This document shows positions 58,060 through 64,000 of a DNA stretch of 64,000 nucleotides, one piece after another. The number at the start of each line of letters is the position of its first letter. Position 1 is the first letter of the stretch. The DNA comes from Geomonas azotofigens. GTDB taxonomy: Bacteria; Desulfobacterota; Desulfuromonadia; Geobacterales; Geobacteraceae. The notes under the pieces are model-generated. The model was not told the DNA's origin. It made no database searches and saw only the letters and a program-made list of their open reading frames with translations. The stretch lies in the NCBI RefSeq assembly GCF_018919395.1, contig NZ_JAHLME010000004.1, forward strand, positions 186,001 through 250,000. The letters are read 5' to 3'. Both the position numbers and the translations under genes were made by a program.

Positions 58060-58438
58060 CAAAAAAGGGGGTGCGGGCGGCGCCGGTTCTGGCATCCCGG
58101 CGGCTCTCCTTTTCCCCCTTCTCGTCCCGGTCTCGACATGGATTCCGGTGCGGGCACAACCGTCGCGACGGCTCACGTGGGGAAGACTGGATAATGAGAG
58201 CCTGCGGTACCCGTGCCTTAACCAAGCGCCACTGTATCAGCAAAAGCTGTGCCGCCGCTTCTGGAGCGAGAGTACGGGTACCCAAGTGTACCAAGTGGGG
58301 CTTGATTTGCCGCAGTTTTTCCAATGAGGAGCCTCGCCGGGCCCGAAGCTGCCGTCGGCCGTGGCCGGAAACGGCCCCGCTCCCGGCACCGTTATTTTGA
58401 CGTGTGACGGTAATTTGACGCCGGGGTGGCGCTAGGCG

Positions 58439-58468
58439 TTGAAGTCGGCTTCCCTGCTGTGCTACACT
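58439..58468 (+). promoter_or_regulatory. Candidate promoter of mqnB
   Basis: TTGAAG (58439-58444), 18-base spacer, TACACT (58463-58468), about 25 bases before the start codon. Confidence 0.4.
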
Positions 58469-58497
58469 CGCGCACCAACCTTCGCAGGGAGTAGCGC

Positions 58498-59241
58498 ATG
58501 AGCCGCATCATCGTCACCGCATCGACCCCCATGGAACTCTCCGAACTGCTGGCCGCCACCTCGGCCCGTCCGGTGCCGGGGGGAGCCCACCTGCCGCTGC
58601 ACCGCGCCGAGATGGGGACGACCGAGATCCTCTTCGCCCAGACCGGGATCGGCAAGGTGAACGCGGCCTGCGCCGCCACCCTGCTTTGCGAGCGCTACGC
58701 CCCGGATCTCATCGTCAACACCGGTTGCGGCGGCGCCTTCGCCGGTTCCGGGCTGGCCGTTGGCGACCTCGCCGTCGCCGACAGCGAGTGCCTCGCCGAC
58801 GAGGGGGTAGAGACCCCCTCAGGGTGGCGCGGGCTCGACCTGATCGGCATCCCCGTCTACGAGGGAAGGGGCGAGCGGCTCTTCAACCGGATCCCCCTGG
58901 ACGAGGAACTCGCCCGCCGCGCTTTTCATCGCGCGACCGCCGCCGGCTTCAAGGCGGTCGTCGGCCCCTTCCTCACCGTCTCCACCTGCTCCGGCACGGC
59001 CCAGCGGGGGGAGGAACTGCTGCGGCGCTTCCCGGGGGTGTGCGAGAACATGGAGGGGGGCGCCGTGGCGCAGGTCGCCCTCGTGTACGGCGTCCCCTGC
59101 CTGGAAGTGCGCGGCATCAGCAACATGGTCGAGGACCGGGACCTGTCGCGTTGGGACCTGAAGCGCGCCCTGGGCGAGGTGCAGCGCTTCCTGGCCCTTC
59201 ATCTCGAACAGGCCGCGGTCAATCGCCCCGGCATGCTCTGA
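58498..59241 (+). CDS. mqnB: Futalosine hydrolase MqnB
   Basis: A 247-residue nucleoside-phosphorylase-fold protein related to MTA/SAH nucleosidase. FAQTGIGKVNAACAATLL, VNTGCGGAF, ENMEGGAVAQVALVYGVPCLEVRGISN and the late SxMVEDRD match the PNP/UDP family, with the MqnB subgroup indicated by the adjacent mqnD. It releases hypoxanthine from futalosine in menaquinone synthesis. GGGAG precedes ATG. Confidence 0.87.
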   Translation: MSRIIVTASTPMELSELLAATSARPVPGGAHLPLHRAEMGTTEILFAQTGIGKVNAACAATLLCERYAPDLIVNTGCGGAFAGSGLAVGDLAVADSECLADEGVETPSGWRGLDLIGIPVYEGRGERLFNRIPLDEELARRAFHRATAAGFKAVVGPFLTVSTCSGTAQRGEELLRRFPGVCENMEGGAVAQVALVYGVPCLEVRGISNMVEDRDLSRWDLKRALGEVQRFLALHLEQAAVNRPGML

Positions 59242-59330
59242 AGAAGTTTCCGCTCCTCTTTTCCCGGCTCTTCTAAGGCATCTTCCCTCCAGAAGTTCTA
59301 ATTGTACTATGAGAATCACGTGAGGTTTTC

Positions 59331-59359
59331 TTGCACGGCAGGCGTGCTGGTAGTATATT
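59331..59359 (+). promoter_or_regulatory. Promoter of mqnD
   Basis: TTGCAC (59331-59336), 17-base spacer, TATATT (59354-59359). Confidence 0.5.
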
Positions 59360-59442
59360 GGTGAGTCCTAAACTTGCACGCCGTGCCGCCAGATTCAGGC
59401 AGCGGCGCGGCTATGGCTGTAGAGCGGGAGTCAAAGCGACAC

Positions 59443-60312
59443 ATGGATGCGGTAATGTCAGTTACACATGATCAAGAGTCGGCATCGGTGCTGACCCTGG
59501 GGTTTTCACCCTGTCCCAACGATACGTTCATCTTTGACGCCCTGATCCACGGGCGCGTCGACTGCGGTTTTTCGTTTCAGGAGCGGCTCGAGGACGTGGA
59601 GACCCTGAACCGGATGGCGCTGGCATCGGTGCTGGACGTCTCCAAGGTCTCCTACCACCTCCTGGGGCACATCCTCAAGGACTACCTCCTCTTGAGAAGC
59701 GGGGGCGCCCTCGGGCGCGGCTGCGGTCCGCTGGTGGTGGCGCGCGACCGGATCGAACCGGACGCCCTGGCCGGCAAGCGGGTCGCCCTTCCGGGGCGGT
59801 ACACCACGGCGGCGCTGCTGCTGCGGCTCTTCAACCCGTCCCTGACCGACTTCGTCTACCTCCCCTTCCACGAGATCATGGCCGCGGTGGCCGACGGCTC
59901 GGTGGCGGCGGGGGTGATCATCCACGAGTCCCGTTTCACCTACCAGGGGTACGGCCTGCACAAGGTGGTCGACCTCGGGGAGTGGTGGGAGCGTGAGACG
60001 GGACACCCTATCCCCCTGGGTGGCATCGCGGCCAAAAGGTCCCTGGGGAGGGAGGCGCTGCTGCGGCTCGAGCAGGGGATAGCGGCCAGCGTCGATTACG
60101 CCTTTCGGCACCCCGGCGCGGCCCGCCCCTACATCCGCGCCCACTCCCAGGAGATGAGCGACGAGGTGTGCGACGCCCACATCGGGCTCTACGTGAACGA
60201 TTTCTCCCGCGGTCTGGGGAGCGAAGGGGAGGCGGCGGTGCGCCTGCTGCTTGGCCGCGCGGCGGCGGCGGGGATCATCCCCCCCTGGCTGGAGCCCCTG
60301 CTCATTTTCTGA
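59443..60312 (+). CDS. mqnD: 1,4-Dihydroxy-6-naphthoate synthase MqnD
   Basis: A 289-residue periplasmic-binding-protein-like enzyme. LGFSPCPNDTFIFDALIHG, DVSKVSYHLLGH, GCGPLVVARDRI, PGRYTTAALLLRLFNP and GVIIHESRFTYQGYGL are diagnostic. It converts cyclic dehypoxanthine futalosine to 1,4-dihydroxy-6-naphthoate. The start is uncertain: ATGs at 59413, 59443 and 59455 are in frame; 59443 has GGGAG at long spacing. Confidence 0.92.
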   Translation: MDAVMSVTHDQESASVLTLGFSPCPNDTFIFDALIHGRVDCGFSFQERLEDVETLNRMALASVLDVSKVSYHLLGHILKDYLLLRSGGALGRGCGPLVVARDRIEPDALAGKRVALPGRYTTAALLLRLFNPSLTDFVYLPFHEIMAAVADGSVAAGVIIHESRFTYQGYGLHKVVDLGEWWERETGHPIPLGGIAAKRSLGREALLRLEQGIAASVDYAFRHPGAARPYIRAHSQEMSDEVCDAHIGLYVNDFSRGLGSEGEAAVRLLLGRAAAAGIIPPWLEPLLIF

Positions 60313-60385
60313 ACAGGAACTCTCAAGTTATCTCTTTTTTCGCCGAAAGGTGCAGAAGCTGTCCTAGCATCGTGGAGGATCCTGG

Positions 60386-62584
60386 ATGACCAAGCCGTTC
60401 AACTGGAAGCGGCATATAGGGGTGGCCCTCGCCTTCATCGCCACCTTCTGGCTCGGCGACGCCCTGCTGGACGCCACCATCATGGGGCGGGACCCCTTTC
60501 TGCATCAGCTCCACCATCCCAATACCTATGAAATCTGGATGCGGACCTTCTACGCCTGTCTGCTGGGCGCCTTCTTCGCGTCCCTTTCCGTGGTGTGCGA
60601 GCGCGGCCGCAGGGTCGAGGCCGCGCTGCGCCATTCCGACGATCTCTCCCAGATCTTCCTTGATTCATCCCGTGACGCCATCTGCGTGGTCAGAACCACC
60701 GATTACACCATCACCAACTGCAACAGCGTCTTTCTCGCCGATTACTCCCTGACCGAAGAGGGGGCGCCGGGGGCGAGCTTCGCGGAACTGGTGGCGCGCC
60801 AGGGGCTCGCCGACCAGATCATGAGCCTCATCTCCGACTGCGCCTGCAGCGGGACCTCGGTCAGCAGCGAGATCTGCTACCGTGCCGATGACGGCAGGAA
60901 CCGGTACGAGGATATCTCCGTGCACCCCATCGGCGACCTGGAGCAGGGGGTGCGCAGGGTGCTCTTCGTCGCGCGCGACATCACGGTGCGCCGCACGTCG
61001 CAGGAGCGGCTGGAAGAGTCCGAGGCGAGGTACCGTGCCATCTTCGAGGACACCGGCACCGCCATGGCCATCATCCTTTCCGACGGGACGCTGCAGATGG
61101 TTAACCGCGGCTTCGAGGCGGTGGTGGGACTCTCCCGCGAGGAGCTCGAGGGGAAGCGGCTATGGACCGAGTTCATCGGCCGCTGCGACAGCGACGGGGT
61201 CTCCGTGCCCGACGACGACGCCCTCCCCGGGTCCCCGCGCCGCAGCTTCGAGGTGCGGCTTGCCGCCAAGGACGGCACCCGGACCATGGCCGGCAACTGG
61301 GCCGTCATCGAGGGGACCGACCGCTCGGTGCTCTCCTTGGTGGACATCAGCGCCCACAAGGAGGTCGAGGAGGCGCTCAGGGAAAGCCGGGCCACCCTCG
61401 CCGTGGCGCAGCGCATCGCGCGCCTGGGCAACTGGGACTGGGACCTCGGCAGCGACACGCTCGCCTGGTCCGACGAGATGTACCGCATCTACGACGTCGA
61501 TCCCGCCTCGTTCGTGCCGACCCACGAGTTCGTGCTGCAGGCGGTGCACCCCGAGGACCGGGAGCAGGTGATCCGCTCGGTGAACGACGCCATCTACAAC
61601 CGCAGGGCCTACCACATGGACTACCGGATCGTGCTCCCCAACGGTTCGCTGCGCACCCTTTCCGCCCGCGCGGAAGTCACCTACGACGCCCAGGGACGGC
61701 CGCTGCACATGGTCGGCACCGCCCAGGACATCACCTGGCGCCTTGAGGCGGAAGAGGCCCTCAGGACCTCCGAGGAAAAGTTCTCCAAGGCCTTCCATGC
61801 CTCCCCCGACTCCATCGTCATCACCCGCGCCGAGGATGGCACCTACATCGACGTCAACGAGGCCTTCCAGGAGATCACCGGGTACACCAGGGAGGAGGTG
61901 ATCGGCAAGACCTCCACCGAGCTGCTGCTCTGGGCCGACCCGGACGCGCGCATGGTGATGCTGAAGCTGTTGAACGAGCACGGGCACGTGCGCAACCTGG
62001 ATGTCCGCTTCCGGGTGAAGTCGGGCGAGATCCGCGAGCTGCTGTGGTCCGCCGACGTGATCGAGTACCAGGGGGAGGCGTGCCTGATCGCCATCTCCCG
62101 CGACGTCACCGACCAGCGCCAGATGGAGCGGGAACTGCTGGAAAGCGACGCCCGCCTCTACATGAAGCACGAGGAGCTGAAGAACGTCTTCCACCAGATG
62201 GAGGGGATCCGTCGCGAGTGGGAGGAGATCATGGACTGCATCTCCGACATGTTCATCCTGGCCGACCAGTTCGGCAAGATCCGGCGCTTCAACCGCGCCG
62301 TGGAGACCTTCACCGGCATGGCGCACCGCGACATCGTCGGCAGGGACTGCCTCGCCTTCCTGGAGCAGCACGGCCTCAAGGAGCACCTGGAGTCCCCGGG
62401 GATCGAACTGCTGCACAAGCCCAGCGGCAAATGGTTCGTGGTCAAGCGGCACGCCTTCCCCCCCGAGGTGGACGGCTCGGCGCGCGAGGTGGTTATCATT
62501 AACGACACGACCACCATCGGCAGGCGTCAGCGAGGGCCGCAACCCGTCGATGACGTGCCGGCGCAGGTCCAGACGGCGGGGTGA
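60386..62584 (+). CDS. Membrane multi-PAS sensor protein without visible output domain
   Basis: A 732-residue protein. Two membrane helices (about 11-28 and 52-71) flank a short periplasmic loop. About five PAS domains follow: near 85-205, 215-330 (RYRAIFEDTGTAMAIILSDGTL), 340-455 (IARLGNWDWDLGSDTLAWSD), 460-580 (FSKAFHASPDSIVITRAEDG) and 600-715 (ISDMFILADQFGKIRRFN). The chain ends about 20 residues after the last PAS with no histidine kinase, GGDEF, EAL or methyl-accepting segment. ATG 60386 has GGAGG. It may act by protein contact, or the gene may be truncated. Confidence 0.82.
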   Translation: MTKPFNWKRHIGVALAFIATFWLGDALLDATIMGRDPFLHQLHHPNTYEIWMRTFYACLLGAFFASLSVVCERGRRVEAALRHSDDLSQIFLDSSRDAICVVRTTDYTITNCNSVFLADYSLTEEGAPGASFAELVARQGLADQIMSLISDCACSGTSVSSEICYRADDGRNRYEDISVHPIGDLEQGVRRVLFVARDITVRRTSQERLEESEARYRAIFEDTGTAMAIILSDGTLQMVNRGFEAVVGLSREELEGKRLWTEFIGRCDSDGVSVPDDDALPGSPRRSFEVRLAAKDGTRTMAGNWAVIEGTDRSVLSLVDISAHKEVEEALRESRATLAVAQRIARLGNWDWDLGSDTLAWSDEMYRIYDVDPASFVPTHEFVLQAVHPEDREQVIRSVNDAIYNRRAYHMDYRIVLPNGSLRTLSARAEVTYDAQGRPLHMVGTAQDITWRLEAEEALRTSEEKFSKAFHASPDSIVITRAEDGTYIDVNEAFQEITGYTREEVIGKTSTELLLWADPDARMVMLKLLNEHGHVRNLDVRFRVKSGEIRELLWSADVIEYQGEACLIAISRDVTDQRQMERELLESDARLYMKHEELKNVFHQMEGIRREWEEIMDCISDMFILADQFGKIRRFNRAVETFTGMAHRDIVGRDCLAFLEQHGLKEHLESPGIELLHKPSGKWFVVKRHAFPPEVDGSAREVVIINDTTTIGRRQRGPQPVDDVPAQVQTAG

Positions 62585-62633
62585 CAAACCCTCGGCAGAT
62601 TAAAGGGTTACCTCCGTTCGGGCTCATTGGAAC

Positions 62634-62662
62634 TTGACTTTGGAGGTGGGGCATGTTATACG
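62634..62662 (+). promoter_or_regulatory. Promoter of the rlpA-like gene
   Basis: TTGACT (62634-62639), 17-base spacer, TATACG (62657-62662). Confidence 0.5.
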
Positions 62663-62690
62663 AATGCCTCGCCCAACAAAGGAGGTGCGC

Positions 62691-63152
62691 ATGGCATCAT
62701 CCGAGCGGAGCCGCAGGCTGGTGCGCGTAGTCGTGCTGGCCCTGATGCTCCTCCCGATCCACACGCTTCCCCTGCTGGCTGCAGAACAAGTAGCAAAACC
62801 GGTAACACCCGCAGTAGAAAAGGCAGAATCGCAAGAAAAATCGGTGGTGAAAAAGCTGGTCGGCATAGCCTCATACTATGCCAAGAAGTTCCACGGAAGA
62901 GCGACCACCTCGGGAGAGCGGTATCATCCGGAAAAGATGACCGCCGCCCATCAGAGTCTTCCGCTGGGGACCAAGGTTCTGGTCCGGAACCTCGCCAACG
63001 ATAAGGAAGTCACGGTTGTCGTCAACGACCGTTGCCGCAAGAAGGGGTTCCCCTTCATCGACCTGTCTCGGGCCGCGGCAAGGAAACTGGGTTTCCTCGG
63101 GGAAGGCAAGGCCAAGGTGGCCATCATCCCGCTGACCGAGGACGAATCCTAG
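62691..63152 (+). CDS. RlpA-like double-psi beta-barrel protein (septal lytic transglycosylase family)
   Basis: A 153-residue exported protein: a basic then hydrophobic signal (RRLVRVVVLALMLLPIHTLPLLAA) and a DPBB domain from about residue 62 (GIASYYAKKFHGRATTSGERY, LPLGTKVLVRNL, VVVNDRCRKKGFPFIDLSRAAARKLGF). RlpA proteins cleave naked glycan strands at the septum; the catalytic Glu and Asp region is present. No C-terminal SPOR domain exists, so septal targeting is unsure. AAAGGAGG precedes ATG. Confidence 0.87.
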   Translation: MASSERSRRLVRVVVLALMLLPIHTLPLLAAEQVAKPVTPAVEKAESQEKSVVKKLVGIASYYAKKFHGRATTSGERYHPEKMTAAHQSLPLGTKVLVRNLANDKEVTVVVNDRCRKKGFPFIDLSRAAARKLGFLGEGKAKVAIIPLTEDES

Positions 63153-63183
63153 CAAAATCCAAATACAATCTGGGCGAACAGAG

Positions 63184-63217
63184 AAAAAGGCCGGGGGCAT
63201 TCCCCCGGCCTTTTTTC
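63184..63217. terminator. Bidirectional terminator
   Basis: Stem AAAAAGGCCGGGGG / CCCCCGGCCTTTTTT serves the converging rlpA-like and CFI-box genes. Confidence 0.85.
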
Positions 63218-63222
63218 TTTGC

Positions 63223-64000
63223 TCACGACGCGGCCCGTTCCTGGCTCCTGGTCTTGCCGCCTCGTCGCCTGGCCAGCACCGGGGCGAAGGGCAGGAGCAT
63301 GGCGGCGATGATTGCCGTGCCCGGAACGCGGAGCGCAAGCCAGGCGCATAAGACCAGGGGGGACAGTAAAAGACGCACCGGCGTCTTGAGCCAGGTGTGC
63401 TTTTCAATGAGTGCCGCCGCCTTCGGCGACTCGCGGTAGTACCAAGAGACGAAGCTGCGGCCGGCGGCATTGGTGAGGAGGTAGCGATCACGGAACTCGC
63501 GCAGCAGCCCGACCTGTGGCGCGAAAGGAGTGCCGTAGGCTGCGGTGGCGATGAAGCAGCCGCCACCCTTTAGGGAGACGTAGGGTTGGGGCGCAACCGG
63601 TGTCCCGGTCTGACGATTCGAGAGCGCGCTCAGTTGCAGGGGGCCCACCCCCTGGTGCACCTCCTCCGAGTAGTCGCTCTCGTTGAGGCTGCCGGGAGAG
63701 GAGGCGATGTTGGGGTCGACCACCGCGGTGACGACTATATAGTAGGTACGCTGTGCCATTGCGGATACGGCGACCGTGTAGCGGACCCCCGGGGTCAGGC
63801 CGGTGGCTTCACTGAGAATTCCTGACGAGGCGATCACGAATGGGGTCGCCAAGGTGTCGACGAAGGTAGGGGGGCGGTTGTCGTCCGCGAAATCGTAGGG
63901 GCTGTAATAGAGGCGGTAGCCGGTGGCGCCGGGCACCGTGCTGAAACCGACCATCAGGGCGCCGGCCAGCGGGTCGATCCCCTGGAGCACCGGGGCGACT
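63223..64000 (-). CDS. Fibronectin-III/CFI-box C-terminal-anchor protein (N-terminus beyond window)
   Basis: At least 259 residues, open at the window end, so the start is missing. The visible N-terminal part is an Fn3-like domain ([23 protein letters not shown]..., [19 protein letters not shown]). It is followed by [27 protein letters not shown], the CFI-box, a [24 protein letters not shown] segment, a membrane helix and an RRRGGKTRS tail, the layout of CFI-box-CTERM proteins. It is probably surface-exposed and processed at the C-terminus. Confidence 0.82.
   Translation of the reverse strand, partial: VAPVLQGIDPLAGALMVGFSTVPGATGYRLYYSPYDFADDNRPPTFVDTLATPFVIASSGILSEATGLTPGVRYTVAVSAMAQRTYYIVVTAVVDPNIASSPGSLNESDYSEEVHQGVGPLQLSALSNRQTGTPVAPQPYVSLKGGGCFIATAAYGTPFAPQVGLLREFRDRYLLTNAAGRSFVSWYYRESPKAAALIEKHTWLKTPVRLLLSPLVLCAWLALRVPGTAIIAAMLLPFAPVLARRRGGKTRSQERAAS

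Larger units (their letters stand above)
57995..58497. other. Divergent intergenic region gspC/mqnB
   Basis: 503 bases with the gsp promoter (58031-58059), the mqnB promoter (58439-58468), and imperfect direct repeats (TTATTTTGACG/GTAATTTGACG near 58391-58420). Small open frames on both strands lack ribosome sites and family resemblance. Confidence 0.5.

Noticed and set aside
58041-58400. Several 90-120 codon open frames in the gspC/mqnB gap
   Set aside because: No ribosome sites, overlapping on both strands, biased composition, and the region is occupied by two promoters.
62500-62630. Frameshift that would extend the multi-PAS protein into a histidine kinase domain
   Set aside because: Other frames through this region and beyond give no kinase motif, and the rlpA-like gene begins shortly after.

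Overview
The window looks like chromosome of a Geobacteraceae bacterium (Geobacter, Geomonas or Citrifermentans type). This is an inference from gene content, not a database match. The evidence is a 12-haem c-type cytochrome, a Gram-negative envelope set (porin, LpxH, complete type II secretion operon, RlpA), futalosine-pathway menaquinone genes, a methylmalonyl-CoA route, an H+-pyrophosphatase, HisZ, high GC and many short dispersed GC-rich hairpin repeats. No phage, plasmid, insertion sequence or CRISPR array was found.

Layout. 1-2.6 kb: elbB (cut by the window edge), a small ferredoxin, an MFS exporter and a one-CxxC mini-protein. 2.6-3.1 kb: a four-gene tRNA operon (Lys-Glu-Lys-Glu) behind a clear sigma70-type promoter. 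3.1-9.8 kb: hisZ-purA, a periplasmic protein of unknown function, two tandem small secreted paralogues and a porin with a long leader. 10.1-18.4 kb: propionate/methylmalonyl-CoA genes (epimerase, mutase large subunit, biotin carboxylase-carrier fusion, carboxyltransferase). 18.5-22.6 kb: glcF, glcD and a LarA-family racemase, pointing to 2-hydroxyacid (lactate or glycolate) use. 22.9-29.4 kb: H+-PPase, glycogen synthase, a Ste24-like M48 protease and a secreted OB-fold-like protein.

29.5-35.3 kb holds heat-shock genes: clpB and rpoH, with ilvE and an unknown acidic protein between them. The rpoH promoter carries a near-perfect CIRCE element, so HrcA probably controls sigma32 here. 35.5-43.6 kb is envelope and housekeeping: a parvulin lipoprotein, plsY, a MauE-rhodanese pair, UPF0158, lpxH (probably leaderless), a YkgJ-type protein, a penicillin-binding transpeptidase, a YihY membrane protein, YtxH and DUF948 proteins. 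43.7-46.6 kb: the 12-haem cytochrome, then a polar amino acid ABC ATPase and binding protein without an adjacent permease, separated by a striking 32-bp inverted repeat.

46.7-58.0 kb is one minus-strand type II secretion operon, gspC-D-E-F-G-H-I-J-K-L-M-N, mostly overlapping or closely spaced, with a TTGCAT-N17-TATATT promoter upstream of gspC. 58.5-64 kb: mqnB and mqnD (menaquinone by the futalosine route), a multi-PAS membrane protein with no recognisable output domain, an RlpA-like protein, and a fibronectin-III/CFI-box C-terminal-anchor protein cut by the window end.

I did not find a clearly novel multi-gene system. The best leads are CIRCE control of rpoH, the tandem 91-residue secreted paralogues, the shared GTAAAAC-type motif near the methylmalonyl-CoA genes, the 32-bp inverted repeat in the ABC transporter locus, and the output-less PAS protein. 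All promoter and operator calls are by eye.
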